Positions 35,862-44,412 of a stretch of 64,000 bases of DNA are shown in pieces. The stretch lies in NCBI RefSeq assembly GCF_000702945.1, contig NZ_JNLE01000003.1:2465501-2529500 (forward strand), given 5' to 3'. How positions within the stretch are numbered: position 1 is the first letter of the stretch; each line of letters begins with the position of its first letter. The stretch is from Clostridium sp. KNHs205 (lineage in GTDB: Bacteria > Bacillota > Clostridia > Lachnospirales > Lachnospiraceae). The notes beneath the pieces are model-generated. The model was not told the origin of the DNA, ran no database searches, and worked only from the letters and a program-made list of their open reading frames with translations. The translations under genes and the position numbers were made by a program.

Positions 35862-36719
35862 ATGAAACCTGTACATTTATCAAAGAAAGCTATTGCTGGC
35901 CTGCTCATGCTCGTCCTGCTGCTCACTTTTAGTGCCTGCGCTAAAAACAATGAAGCGTCAGATACTGCAAGTCCTGTACCGACTTCCAAGGATTCACCCA
36001 CTCAGGCACCTGAGAGTACCGTAGAACCAACCAAAGGCTCAGAAGGTACTGATAAGGAAACAAAGGAAGAAGAAAACCCTTCCAAAGTCTATAACCTGAT
36101 GGAATATACAGAAGCACCAAATGAAAAAAGCTCCATAAAAATTCAATACCCAAACTTTACAGACAGTGAATATGAAGCGGTAAATGCTATGATTTATGAG
36201 AAGGTGAAAAGCTTTGCAGCAATTGATACGGAGTACTTTTCAAGTGATACTGCATTGACCTTGGATTATCAGTCTGCTGTTACCTTGTTTAATAGTAAAA
36301 TGATAAGCCTTGTATTTTGGGGGACCAGTTATTTGGAGGGAAGTGCGTATCCCACCAGCAATCTCGTACCGCTTAACATAGACTTACAATCCATGAAAGA
36401 AATTACACTGAAAGATTTGTATAATACCAATGAGGAGTTTGAAAAGGTATTCTTTGAAAAAGCGTATTTTCCTACGGAGCCTATAACCTCCTACGATAAG
36501 GAGAGCTTTTCCCAGATGCTCAGCCTTCAATCTCCAGATTATCAAACAGTAGATCCATTTAGTATAGCGGATAATGTTACCTGTTTTCTTAAAGAAGATG
36601 GCATAGTATTAAGTCTGCCAGCTGTGCATGCAACCGGAAGTGATCATTTTGAAGCGCAGCTTAATTACAGTGATATACAGCAGTTTTATCTGCCTGAGCA
36701 GAAGTATTGGGAAGATTAA
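35862..36719 (+). CDS. lipoprotein with DUF4163/DUF3298 (RsiV-like) domain
   Basis: A 285-residue protein with GGAGGCAG before the ATG. A signal peptide ends in the lipobox LTFSAC (Cys26). A Ser/Thr/Pro/Glu-rich spacer (residues 30-70) leads to a folded domain (about 78-285). Its layout (KIQYPNFTDSEYEAVNAMIY, then VPLNIDLQSMKEITLKDLY, then a C-terminal FYLPEQKYWED) is that of the DUF4163/DUF3298 pair found in RsiV-type anti-sigma factors and secreted lipoproteins. No transmembrane anti-sigma part is present. It is divergent from the sigma gene, so a sensing link is possible but unproven. Confidence 0.75.
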   Translation: MKPVHLSKKAIAGLLMLVLLLTFSACAKNNEASDTASPVPTSKDSPTQAPESTVEPTKGSEGTDKETKEEENPSKVYNLMEYTEAPNEKSSIKIQYPNFTDSEYEAVNAMIYEKVKSFAAIDTEYFSSDTALTLDYQSAVTLFNSKMISLVFWGTSYLEGSAYPTSNLVPLNIDLQSMKEITLKDLYNTNEEFEKVFFEKAYFPTEPITSYDKESFSQMLSLQSPDYQTVDPFSIADNVTCFLKEDGIVLSLPAVHATGSDHFEAQLNYSDIQQFYLPEQKYWED

Positions 36720-36723
36720 ATCC

Positions 36724-36850
36724 TTTCATTACAATCGGATTCACTGTTTCATTATAATCAACATTGTTTCATTACAATCAGCACTGTTTCATTATAATCA
36801 GCACTGTTTCCTTACAATCAGCATTGTTTCGTTACAATCAGATTCACTGG
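36724..36850 (+). repeat. 20-bp tandem repeat after the lipoprotein stop
   Basis: About six units of consensus TTTCATTACAATCAGCACTG, starting four bases after the stop codon. Confidence 0.9.
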
Positions 36851-36960
36851 TTTACATCTATTAAATCACAAGCTGTATATACCAAAGCAGAGCGGACAGA
36901 TCGGCACAATGTTTTTCAAGCACGATCTAGCCGGTGTTAATACCGATACGTTATTATAAT

Positions 36961-37010
36961 AAAAGGAGCAGCCTGTACCCCTGTTAAAATGGGAACAGCC
37001 TGCTCCTTTT
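36961..37010. terminator. bidirectional intrinsic terminator
   Basis: AAAAGGAGCAG (36961-36971) pairs perfectly with CTGCTCCTTTT (37000-37010), with an A-run on one side and a T-run on the other, between the convergent lipoprotein and lysozyme genes. Confidence 0.88.
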
Positions 37011-37048
37011 CATAGACTTTAAGTCAAGGGAGCATATCAACTATATTT

Positions 37049-37972
37049 TTAAGTCAAGGTATTAAACCAATAAGTTCCCTGATTGCCCCGTACCTGATCC
37101 TGTGAAGAATTTGCCGGTCTTTCGTAATTATGCAAAAATGCACCAGCCAGGTAATAGGCACTTTCTGTTGATTTGGTAAACTGGGTGAAAGTAAGATTAT
37201 AGGCAGAGGTAGGATAGTACTGTATACCTGCACTTACCTCATACAGGATACGGAGCAGCTGACTGTCCATATCGGCTACTGTATAATTGTTGCTCTGAGC
37301 CCAGCTGATATATTTCGTTGCCGGAGTCCATTGAACCAAACCAAAACCACCGCTGGTATTATTTGCATTAAGTCCCTGCCAGATACCTGGATTAATCGTG
37401 CTTTCTGTCTGCATGTTTCCAAGCATTCCGCAAACTGCATTTTTGGTCCAGCCTTTACCACGCAGATAATTAAGGATATACTGTGCATTTACTGTCATTT
37501 GGCTCAATGTCAGATAGCTGTTGCTAATATAGAGCGAGCCGTTACCGGAAGACGGATAAACATTATAACCAAACAGATACTGCCAGGTGGTTGAGCCGAT
37601 GATGCCATCGTCTGAGATTCCCATCTTCTGCTGAAAAGTTTTCGTAATGGTCGTTGAATTGGAACCGAAGATGCCGTCTACTGTAATTGTCTCGAACTTG
37701 CTAAGCAGATACTGGGCTGCTCTTGCCGCGTAATTGCTGGAACCATTCTGTACGGTTGCTACCAATGCGGACAGGGTGTTTCCCCCTGCAACACCATCTG
37801 CTGAGAGTCCATTGCTGCTTTGAAAATTAATCACTGCGGTTTGGGTGCCTGACCCAAAACTTCCGTCAATGGTAATGGAATATCCCCGGAAAACCAGCAA
37901 GCACTGAAGTGCGCTTACATTTTTTCCGGAGTTGCCTGTACTTAAGACAGGCCATGCTGGAATTGTTGCCAT
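37049..37972 (-). CDS. phage-type lysozyme with two peptidoglycan-binding domains (endolysin-like)
   Basis: A 307-residue protein. Two PG_binding_1 domains (about residues 10-72 and 78-142, each with G-x-D/N-G-x-x-G patterns) are followed by a phage tail-lysozyme domain (about 155-307). That domain contains VCGMLGNMQTESTINPGIWQ, with a candidate catalytic Glu, and GGFGLVQWTPATKY. There is no signal peptide or membrane helix, so export needs another route such as the holin encoded by the neighbouring operon. Its promoter is of the same TTTACA-N16-CTCTTT type as the sigma-holin operon. This is typical endolysin architecture without a surrounding prophage. Confidence 0.87.
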   Translation of the reverse strand: MATIPAWPVLSTGNSGKNVSALQCLLVFRGYSITIDGSFGSGTQTAVINFQSSNGLSADGVAGGNTLSALVATVQNGSSNYAARAAQYLLSKFETITVDGIFGSNSTTITKTFQQKMGISDDGIIGSTTWQYLFGYNVYPSSGNGSLYISNSYLTLSQMTVNAQYILNYLRGKGWTKNAVCGMLGNMQTESTINPGIWQGLNANNTSGGFGLVQWTPATKYISWAQSNNYTVADMDSQLLRILYEVSAGIQYYPTSAYNLTFTQFTKSTESAYYLAGAFLHNYERPANSSQDQVRGNQGTYWFNTLT

Positions 37973-38050
37973 GATTTCTACCTGCTTTCTTTAAATTATT
38001 GAAGAACTCCTAAATGTCGCGCGCCGTTTAAGAAGCATCTTCTACAAGGT

Positions 38051-38078
38051 AAAGAGAGGGACTGGATAAAAATGTAAA
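38051..38078 (-). promoter_or_regulatory. TcdR-family-like promoter of the lysozyme gene
   Basis: On the minus strand: TTTACA (38078-38073), a 16-base spacer, CTCTTT (38056-38051), about 80 bp before the lysozyme start. Confidence 0.75.
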
Positions 38079-38289
38079 CATGGATTAAACTAAAATATAT
38101 ATCATAAAGGAGTTTTAAAGCAGGAAAGGTTTACATCAGTGAGTGAAGGAATTATGGGAGTATAAATGAGTAGTAAATCCAACAAAAAACGATTATGTAA
38201 AGTAGCAATCATTAAAACAATTAGCTAAATAAAAAGAATGAATCAAATTAAAACCAAATAAACAAATTATAAACAATTAAACAAAATAG

Positions 38290-38361
38290 CAATTAAACGA
38301 TAAAAATCAATTAAACGATAAAAATCAATTAAACAATAAAAATCAATTAAGCAAAATAGAA
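38290..38361. repeat. 18-bp AT-rich tandem repeat
   Basis: Four units of consensus CAATTAAACGATAAAAAT in a 570-bp gap that otherwise holds only the lysozyme promoter and, near 38521, the ribosome site of the DinG-type gene. Confidence 0.85.
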
Positions 38362-38545
38362 TTAAACAGGATAGCAGTTAAAAATCAAATAAGAAAAACA
38401 GCAACTAACAACTATCAAGTATATTAATTAAGAAAAACAGTTTGATTTTATGGATGATTCCGATATAATAGAGACTATTGCAATTTTATCCCCTACAATA
38501 GGAATTGGAGATAATTGAACTTTTTAACTTTACAGGAGATTAGGT

Positions 38546-40525
38546 ATGTGTGCGCGAAGGATTGAACCTTTTGAATATAAGAATAAAACAGAATTCCAGG
38601 AAAAGCTGGTAGAATGGATAGGAGATGTTCTATACGACATTCTGCCAGACCATGGGTACGAAGTACGTGATGAACAGATATTTACAGCGTTTCAGATTGC
38701 AGATGCCTTTTGTGAAAATCAGGTTCATCTGGCAGAGGCAGGACTTGGAACCGGCAAGACAATTGCATACCTGCTGTCCGCAATCCCTTATGCCAGAATG
38801 AGCGGAAAACCCGTTGTAATTGCATGTGCCACGGCAGCTCTGCAAGAACAGCTGGTCCATCCGGAGGGTGATTACAATAGATTATCAAAGCTGCTGGGAT
38901 TAGAGATTGATGCTCGTATGGCGAAAGATCCAGGACAATATATTTGTGATGTAAAAATGGAAGAGTATACAAGTGAGCAAAATAGGCTGGCAAATGAGAT
39001 TAAACAGTGGATGAGTCAAACAAGACTTGGAGAGCGTTCAGAAATGCCTACTATACCGGATGGAATCTGGAAGAAGATTTCCTGGGATGAAGGAATGGAT
39101 TGCGATACCTGCCTCAATCGTGGTTATTGTAAATTAGTAAAAGCAAGAGAACATTACAGAGCTGCAAGAGATTTGATTATTGTTGATCATGAGACCTTTT
39201 TCAAGGATTTATGGACTCGAGCTGAACATATGGCAGAAGGGAAATTACCAATACTGCCAGGCTATAGTGCAGTTGTATTTGATGAAGGACATAAGGTATT
39301 GCTGCCAGCATCTATTCAGGCAGGTTATCAGATTGATAGAGAGGATATGGAGTCCATTGTTGAAGTATTTGAAGAAATACAGGGAGCCAGAAATTCCTTT
39401 ATGACAGCTACCGTCAGGATGAATCAAACAATGGGGCAGTTCTTTATGGCTGTAAAGAAATCTGTTATAAGGGCTGAAAGTACGGAGCGGCTGTCTATCG
39501 AAAGAAAGGAGGACCTTTTAAAAGCTGCCAATCACTTTCGAAAAGCATTGGACGGGCTTCTGCTGGAATTACAGATAGAACAGGAACTGTATTTTGAATC
39601 TGTACCTGCACATCTTATTCAAGCCTATGAAGGACAAATAGAAAGAGCAATCAGGGCCTTGGACAGTTTCCTTAAAGAGGGGGAAGAAAACAGTATTCCT
39701 TGGCTGAATAGAAAAGACGGAAGCTTTTGGATCGTACCCCGTAAGATAAGCAAACAGTTAAACCTGCATTTATTCCAAAAGAAACTGCCGGTGGTGTTCA
39801 CTTCTGCAACCTTAAGCAATGAAGGGGATTTTGATTATTTTATTCGTACAGTTGGATTAGACGGGGTGTCTAAATCAACAATTGGCAGCCCTTTTGATCT
39901 AGAAGAGCAGGTAACAGTCTATCTTGATGAGAAAGCTGCAAGTATGGATGAGAAAGCTGCAAGTATGGATGAGAAAGCTGTTGGTATGGATGAGAAAGCT
40001 GACCTCAATATTGAGAAACTGGTATATCTGTTAAAGAAGAATGATGGTCACTCACTTGTACTGACCAATACACTGTCACAAGTCCGTAAGATAAGAAAGA
40101 GTCTGGAGGGGTATTCCTTTCCCTTTGAAATTCTTTGGGAGGACCTGGGCGAGCGGGGCTATCTGGTAAACAGGTTTCGAGAAGAAGAGAATACCGTACT
40201 GATTGGTGCAAATTTCTGGGAAGGAATTGATGTACCTGGTGATGCCTTAACACAGCTGATTGTATGGCAATTACCCTTCCCTGTACTGGACCCCTTACTG
40301 GAAGCATCCCGTAAAGAGGTAATGGAGCAGGGACTTGACCCGGTTAAAGTAATTGATTATCCGGAGATGGGTCTTAAACTAAAACAAGGTTGCGGCAGAC
40401 TCATAAGAACAGAAAGTGATAAAGGAAAGATAGTAATATTAGACCGTATACTTAATACACCCTGGGAGAAATTCGTTAGAGGTGCACTGCCTGCCGGAGC
40501 GAAGGTTATGGTGGAAGAGCTTTGA
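38546..40525 (+). CDS. DinG/XPD-family ATP-dependent DNA helicase
   Basis: A 659-residue SF2 helicase with AGGAGATTAGGT upstream. Walker A is AEAGLGTGKT, the DEAH-type box is VVFDEGHKV, and motif VI is QGCGRLIRTESDKGK. Cysteines in CDTCLNRGYC plus an upstream Cys suit a 4Fe-4S cluster as in XPD/DinG. It probably unwinds DNA or R-loops during repair. Residues about 461-485 are a 7-residue repeat (DEKAASM) from a 21-bp tandem duplication, an insertion not expected in the family that probably sits in a surface loop. It is transcribed alone. Confidence 0.9.
   Translation: MCARRIEPFEYKNKTEFQEKLVEWIGDVLYDILPDHGYEVRDEQIFTAFQIADAFCENQVHLAEAGLGTGKTIAYLLSAIPYARMSGKPVVIACATAALQEQLVHPEGDYNRLSKLLGLEIDARMAKDPGQYICDVKMEEYTSEQNRLANEIKQWMSQTRLGERSEMPTIPDGIWKKISWDEGMDCDTCLNRGYCKLVKAREHYRAARDLIIVDHETFFKDLWTRAEHMAEGKLPILPGYSAVVFDEGHKVLLPASIQAGYQIDREDMESIVEVFEEIQGARNSFMTATVRMNQTMGQFFMAVKKSVIRAESTERLSIERKEDLLKAANHFRKALDGLLLELQIEQELYFESVPAHLIQAYEGQIERAIRALDSFLKEGEENSIPWLNRKDGSFWIVPRKISKQLNLHLFQKKLPVVFTSATLSNEGDFDYFIRTVGLDGVSKSTIGSPFDLEEQVTVYLDEKAASMDEKAASMDEKAVGMDEKADLNIEKLVYLLKKNDGHSLVLTNTLSQVRKIRKSLEGYSFPFEILWEDLGERGYLVNRFREEENTVLIGANFWEGIDVPGDALTQLIVWQLPFPVLDPLLEASRKEVMEQGLDPVKVIDYPEMGLKLKQGCGRLIRTESDKGKIVILDRILNTPWEKFVRGALPAGAKVMVEEL
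39926..40000 (+). repeat. 21-bp in-frame tandem repeat inside the helicase gene
   Basis: Three and a half copies of GATGAGAAAGCTGCAAGTAT(G), encoding DEKAASM. Confidence 0.9.
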
Positions 40526-40655
40526 ATCTGTATATTTGTAATTAAATTATAAGAGTAAACTTACAAAATTGTAAGATTATCGTAAGGAAAAACGATGGTT
40601 ATGCACTCCTTTTGTTGTTATACTGTAGCTGCAGAGTATGAAAGGAGTGATTTTA

Positions 40656-41279
40656 ATGAAAATAAAAAAAGTTAGAATCAGTATATTGGTACTTGCTTTA
40701 ATCGGTTTAATTGCCGGCATAATAAAAATATCGCCTATCGTAATTACAGGATATGAAATGTATAAAACCGCTATAGAAACAATGAGTATATCCGATAAGG
40801 TTGAGGAGATCAGGCAGGATGAGAATTATATTACATTTGATGAAATACCGGAAGAATATATAAACCAAGTATTAAAGTCAGAGGATAAGAGGTTTTATTA
40901 TCATTTGGGCTTTGACCCCATATCGACGACAAGGGCTATGGCAAACAATATAATGGCAGGAAGATTTGAACAGGGGGGGAGCACCATAACCCAGCAGCTT
41001 GCTAAAAATATGTACTTTTCTTTTGAAAAGAAATATGAAAGAAAGGTAGCGGAGCTTTTTGTTGCATTCCAACTTGAAAAAGAACTTACAAAAGATGAGA
41101 TATTGGAACTGTACTGTAATATTGCTTATTACGGCGAGGGTTGTTACGGATTGAAACAAGCTGCAGAACATTATTATGGTGTTGATCCGCTGGAATTATC
41201 AGAGGTTCAAATTGTAGCACTTGTGTGGACCTTAAAAAGTCCGAATAATTATAATCCCAATGCATACAAGGGAGCATAA
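40656..41279 (+). CDS. monofunctional biosynthetic peptidoglycan transglycosylase (GT51)
   Basis: A 207-residue protein; the ATG at 40656 follows AAAGGAGTGAT and is preferred over one six codons earlier. One N-terminal membrane helix precedes the GT51 domain. Its motifs are SEDKRFYYHLGFDP (catalytic Glu), GGSTITQQLAKN, KELFV-type ELFVAFQLEKELTKDEILE and NIAYYGEGCYGL. It polymerises lipid II into glycan strands outside the membrane and lacks a transpeptidase domain. A G7 run at 40973-40979 inside the codons for EQGGST is a possible slippage site. Confidence 0.92.
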   Translation: MKIKKVRISILVLALIGLIAGIIKISPIVITGYEMYKTAIETMSISDKVEEIRQDENYITFDEIPEEYINQVLKSEDKRFYYHLGFDPISTTRAMANNIMAGRFEQGGSTITQQLAKNMYFSFEKKYERKVAELFVAFQLEKELTKDEILELYCNIAYYGEGCYGLKQAAEHYYGVDPLELSEVQIVALVWTLKSPNNYNPNAYKGA

Positions 41280-41352
41280 GGATTGAGCAGCATTATACCA
41301 GTAATATTGAAAGAAATCTCAATAACATTTAGTACAGGCTTCAAGGTACATT

Positions 41353-41422
41353 GCCGATTCTGTGAGCACCAGCATACAGTAAATGTATGTTTTCTGCACA
41401 CAGCATCGGCATTATTTTTTTG
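41353..41422 (+). terminator. intrinsic terminator
   Basis: GCCGATTCTGTG (41353-41364) pairs with CACAGCATCGGC (41399-41410) with one mismatch, has an inner pair CATACA/TGTATG, and is followed by a run of seven T. Confidence 0.8.
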
Positions 41423-41778
41423 TGAGTATGAAGTGAAACAATCACTTAATATATTTTGGTCTGGGCAGCAAGTTGAAATCTGCAGGTTTGGGCGGCAAAT
41501 TGAAATATAAATTGTAAAAATATAGAATATGTGTTAGGATATTACTATAGTATCCTTAATTTAATAAAGAAAGGGTTTGTTTAAATTTCCGTCCCTTTGA
41601 TAATAACTGGTTATCAATATAAATCAAATATAAAACTAATCTATAATCATAATGTAAGAATAATAGTAACTTCAATCTTATGACGTCTATAGTTCACGGA
41701 ATAATTATCTGCTTAAATTCATTTTAAAACATCCAAATCAGTTTCAGCATAATGCAAAACTAAATCTGAATAAGTAGA

Positions 41779-41828
41779 GAATTATTGCCTGTACACAATA
41801 ATTCATTATTACCTGTACACAATAATTC
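41779..41828. promoter_or_regulatory. repeated dyad, possible operator upstream of GH5
   Basis: GAATTATTG (41779-41787) and CAATAATTC (41796-41804) flank CCTGTACA. The same unit repeats at 41805-41828 with one change (ATTATTACCTGTACACAAT). Two dyads in tandem about 100 bp before the endoglucanase gene look like regulator binding sites. The rest of the gap (41423-41923) shows nothing else. Confidence 0.45.
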
Positions 41829-41923
41829 TGTATTTATAAATACCAATTTTCAAAGGAGGTGTAATTCGCTACAAAAGAAAAACTCAGGGAGAGTAAAAAT
41901 AATAAATAAAGGAGAAGAAAATC

Positions 41924-43354
41924 ATGAAAAATGTATTGGGTGGTGTAAAAAAGAAGTTTAAGGCAATTGTTTCAATGCTTTGTGTTGCAGCAACAATAAT
42001 AACTACCTGTAATTTTGTGGGCAGTCAGAAGATTAATGCAGCGGATACGAATAATGATGACTGGCTCCACTGTGTGGGAAACAGGATTTACGACAGTAAG
42101 GGAAAAGAGGTTTGGTTAACCGGTGCAAACTGGTTTGGGTTTAACTGCTCTGAAAATGTATTTCATGGTGCCTGGTATGACATCAAGGATATTTTAACAG
42201 ATGTTGCAGACAGGGGAATCGGTCTGCTAAGAATACCGATCTCTACAGAGCTATTATACAGCTGGATGATTGGAAAACCCAATAAGGTTTCCAGTGTAAC
42301 TGCCGCTAACAATCCTCCCTATTATGTATGCAATCCTGATTTTTATGATGCTGCAACAGGCGGCGTAAAAAACAGTATGGAGATATTCGATATTATTATG
42401 AGATACTGCAAAGAGCTGGGTATTAAGGTAATGATTGATGTACATAGCCCGGATGCCAATAATTCAGGACATAATTATCCCTTGTGGTATGGTCTGACTA
42501 CAAGCACAGCAGGAGAAATTACTACAAAAAAATGGATTGATACCTTAGCCTGGCTTGCAGACAAATATAAAAACGACGATACGATTCTGGCCTTTGACCT
42601 TAAGAATGAACCTCATGGGCAGAGAGGATACACTGCTGCTGAACCTTCTAATTTTGCCAAATGGGATAATTCCACCCAGGAGAATAACTGGAAGTATGCC
42701 GCTGAAAGGTGTGCCGCAGCCGTACTTGAAAAGAACCCGCGGTTATTAATCGTAATTGAAGGTATCGAACAGTACCCTAAAACCAATCTGGGTTATACCT
42801 ATGCCACTCCCGATGTATGGGGAGCATCAGGCAATCAGGCACCTTATTATGGAGCCTGGTGGGGAGGAAATTTAAGAGGTGTCAAGGATTTTCCCATTAA
42901 TCTGGGTACACTGAACAGCCAGATTGTCTATTCACCTCATGACTATGGCCCATCAGTATATAATCAGACCTGGTTTGATAAGGATTTTACGACCCAGACT
43001 TTATTGGATGATTATTGGTATGATTCCTGGGCATATATTAATGATCAAGGTATTGCACCACTTCTGATAGGTGAATGGGGCGGTCATATGGACGGTGGAA
43101 AGAATGAAAAATGGATGACCTTATTGCGCGATTATATGATTAAAAACCGTATCAGCCATACTTTCTGGTGCATTAATCCGAATTCGGGAGATACGGGCGG
43201 ACTTCTGACCTATGACTGGAAGACCTGGGATGAAAGTAAGTACAATTTATTAAAACCTGCGCTTTGGCAGGCTAACGGCAAGTTTATCGGGCTTGACCAT
43301 GTAGTGCCTCTTGGCAGTAACGGAATTTCCCTGGGTGAATATTACGGTAATTAA
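41924..43354 (+). CDS. secreted GH5 endoglucanase (cellulase)
   Basis: A 476-residue protein with AAAGGAGAAG before the ATG. The signal peptide has its hydrophobic core at AIVSMLCVAATIITTC and probable cleavage at INA-A. The mature protein is a single GH5 catalytic barrel. The acid/base Glu229 lies in FDLKNEPHG and the nucleophile Glu384 in LLIGEWGGH. Other conserved parts are LTGANWFGF, LLRIPIS, VMIDVHSPD and YSPHDYGP. No dockerin, linker or binding module is present, so it is a free enzyme acting on beta-1,4-glucan outside the cell. It could work with the GH16 and GH3 enzymes of the window. Confidence 0.94.
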   Translation: MKNVLGGVKKKFKAIVSMLCVAATIITTCNFVGSQKINAADTNNDDWLHCVGNRIYDSKGKEVWLTGANWFGFNCSENVFHGAWYDIKDILTDVADRGIGLLRIPISTELLYSWMIGKPNKVSSVTAANNPPYYVCNPDFYDAATGGVKNSMEIFDIIMRYCKELGIKVMIDVHSPDANNSGHNYPLWYGLTTSTAGEITTKKWIDTLAWLADKYKNDDTILAFDLKNEPHGQRGYTAAEPSNFAKWDNSTQENNWKYAAERCAAAVLEKNPRLLIVIEGIEQYPKTNLGYTYATPDVWGASGNQAPYYGAWWGGNLRGVKDFPINLGTLNSQIVYSPHDYGPSVYNQTWFDKDFTTQTLLDDYWYDSWAYINDQGIAPLLIGEWGGHMDGGKNEKWMTLLRDYMIKNRISHTFWCINPNSGDTGGLLTYDWKTWDESKYNLLKPALWQANGKFIGLDHVVPLGSNGISLGEYYGN

Positions 43355-43468
43355 TATCATATTTGTAGTAATTGCCTGATTATCTGTTATAACTTATCAT
43401 AAACCGGATAAAATAATTGCATCGTGATTTGCACTGTGATAATGTATTTAAAAAGCGAGGGCAGATAA

Positions 43469-43945
43469 ATGTATGAGATTAAGACAAAAGAAAATGATAA
43501 CGATGTAATGCATTTTATAGAAGGAATCGAAAATATCAGAAAAAGGGAAGATGCCTTGAAATTGCTGAAAATCTTTACAGAAACCACTGGTTTAGAAGCA
43601 AAGATGTGGGGAGCCAGTATGATCGGCTTTGGCTCTTATCATTATAAGTATGCTTCCGGTCATGAAGGAGATGCCATGATTACAGGTTTTTCTCCCAGAA
43701 AGGCGAAAATAAGCCTATATCTATCTGCCTCTGAGGCCATACGTTATAACGTAAATGATAATATACGTGATAATCTGTTGAATAGATTAGGCAAGCATAC
43801 TGCAGGAAAAGGATGCATCTATATTAATTCCTTATCTGATATCAACGAAAGTGTGTTAAGGGAATTTATCGTGGTAAATATTAATTTCATTTGCAGCACA
43901 TACCCGAGAAACAGTCTTGCTAATAAGGATTTAGGTGAGGCATAA
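43469..43945 (+). CDS. DUF1801 family protein
   Basis: A 158-residue cytosolic protein. The block AKMWGASMIGFGSYHYKYAS and the later FSPRKAKISLYL match the DUF1801 fold (YdhG-like), and the end GKGCIYINSLSDINESVLRE fits the family's C-terminus. The function of the family is not settled. Its ribosome site is GCGAGGGC. It is transcribed after the endoglucanase (about 115 bp) and ends at a terminator. Confidence 0.85.
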   Translation: MYEIKTKENDNDVMHFIEGIENIRKREDALKLLKIFTETTGLEAKMWGASMIGFGSYHYKYASGHEGDAMITGFSPRKAKISLYLSASEAIRYNVNDNIRDNLLNRLGKHTAGKGCIYINSLSDINESVLREFIVVNINFICSTYPRNSLANKDLGEA

Positions 43946-43975
43946 GAACAACCACTAAAAAGGAATATAATTAGT

Positions 43976-44028
43976 AAGGGGCTATTGCATTTTAACAATG
44001 TTGGTGCAAGTAGCCCCTTTGCTTTTAT
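43976..44028 (+). terminator. intrinsic terminator
   Basis: AAGGGGCTATTGCA (43976-43989) pairs with TGCAAGTAGCCCCTT (44005-44019) with one bulge, followed by a T-rich tail. The remaining gap to 44412 shows no other gene or motif. Confidence 0.8.
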
Positions 44029-44412
44029 AGGGGTTCCTGCAGCCACGCCAGTACATAACATTATTAGGACAGCCTTCATAATTATTCTAACTAGTATCCC
44101 ATCTTAATTAGAAATCTTTTCCTAAGTCAAGGAATTACCACTCTCAATCCCAGCATACGATATATATTTATTCCTTACGCTATATTATAACAGGCAGAAG
44201 AGGAAAACCCTGTCAATGTCGTGAGGAATAGTTAACTTTTGTAAATATACTAATAAATATCCAGTATTTTGCTAAGGAATTATTCTTGATCCACATGTAT
44301 AATTAAATTGTGTATCATGTTTTATGAGTCTAACAAACTTTGATTTTTCTAAGTGATACTTCTGTAACTACTCCAATGGTACTATTTATAAAACAAAAAG
44401 GAGGATAATTCC

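Noticed and set aside
36724..36850. CRISPR-like array
   Set aside because: Units are contiguous 20-bp repeats with no spacers, and no cas genes are present; the same applies to the other minisatellites.
34714..37972. Prophage
   Set aside because: Holin and lysozyme are present, but no capsid, tail, integrase or attachment sites are seen, and a sigma factor leads the operon, so a TcdR/UviA-type module fits better.
38127..38154. Fourth TTTACA box near the lysozyme promoter on the plus strand
   Set aside because: The bases 16 positions downstream are TTATGG, not CTCTTT.
41283..41510. 75-codon plus-strand frame after the transglycosylase gene
   Set aside because: TTG start without a ribosome site, and it contains the terminator hairpin and T-run of the preceding gene.
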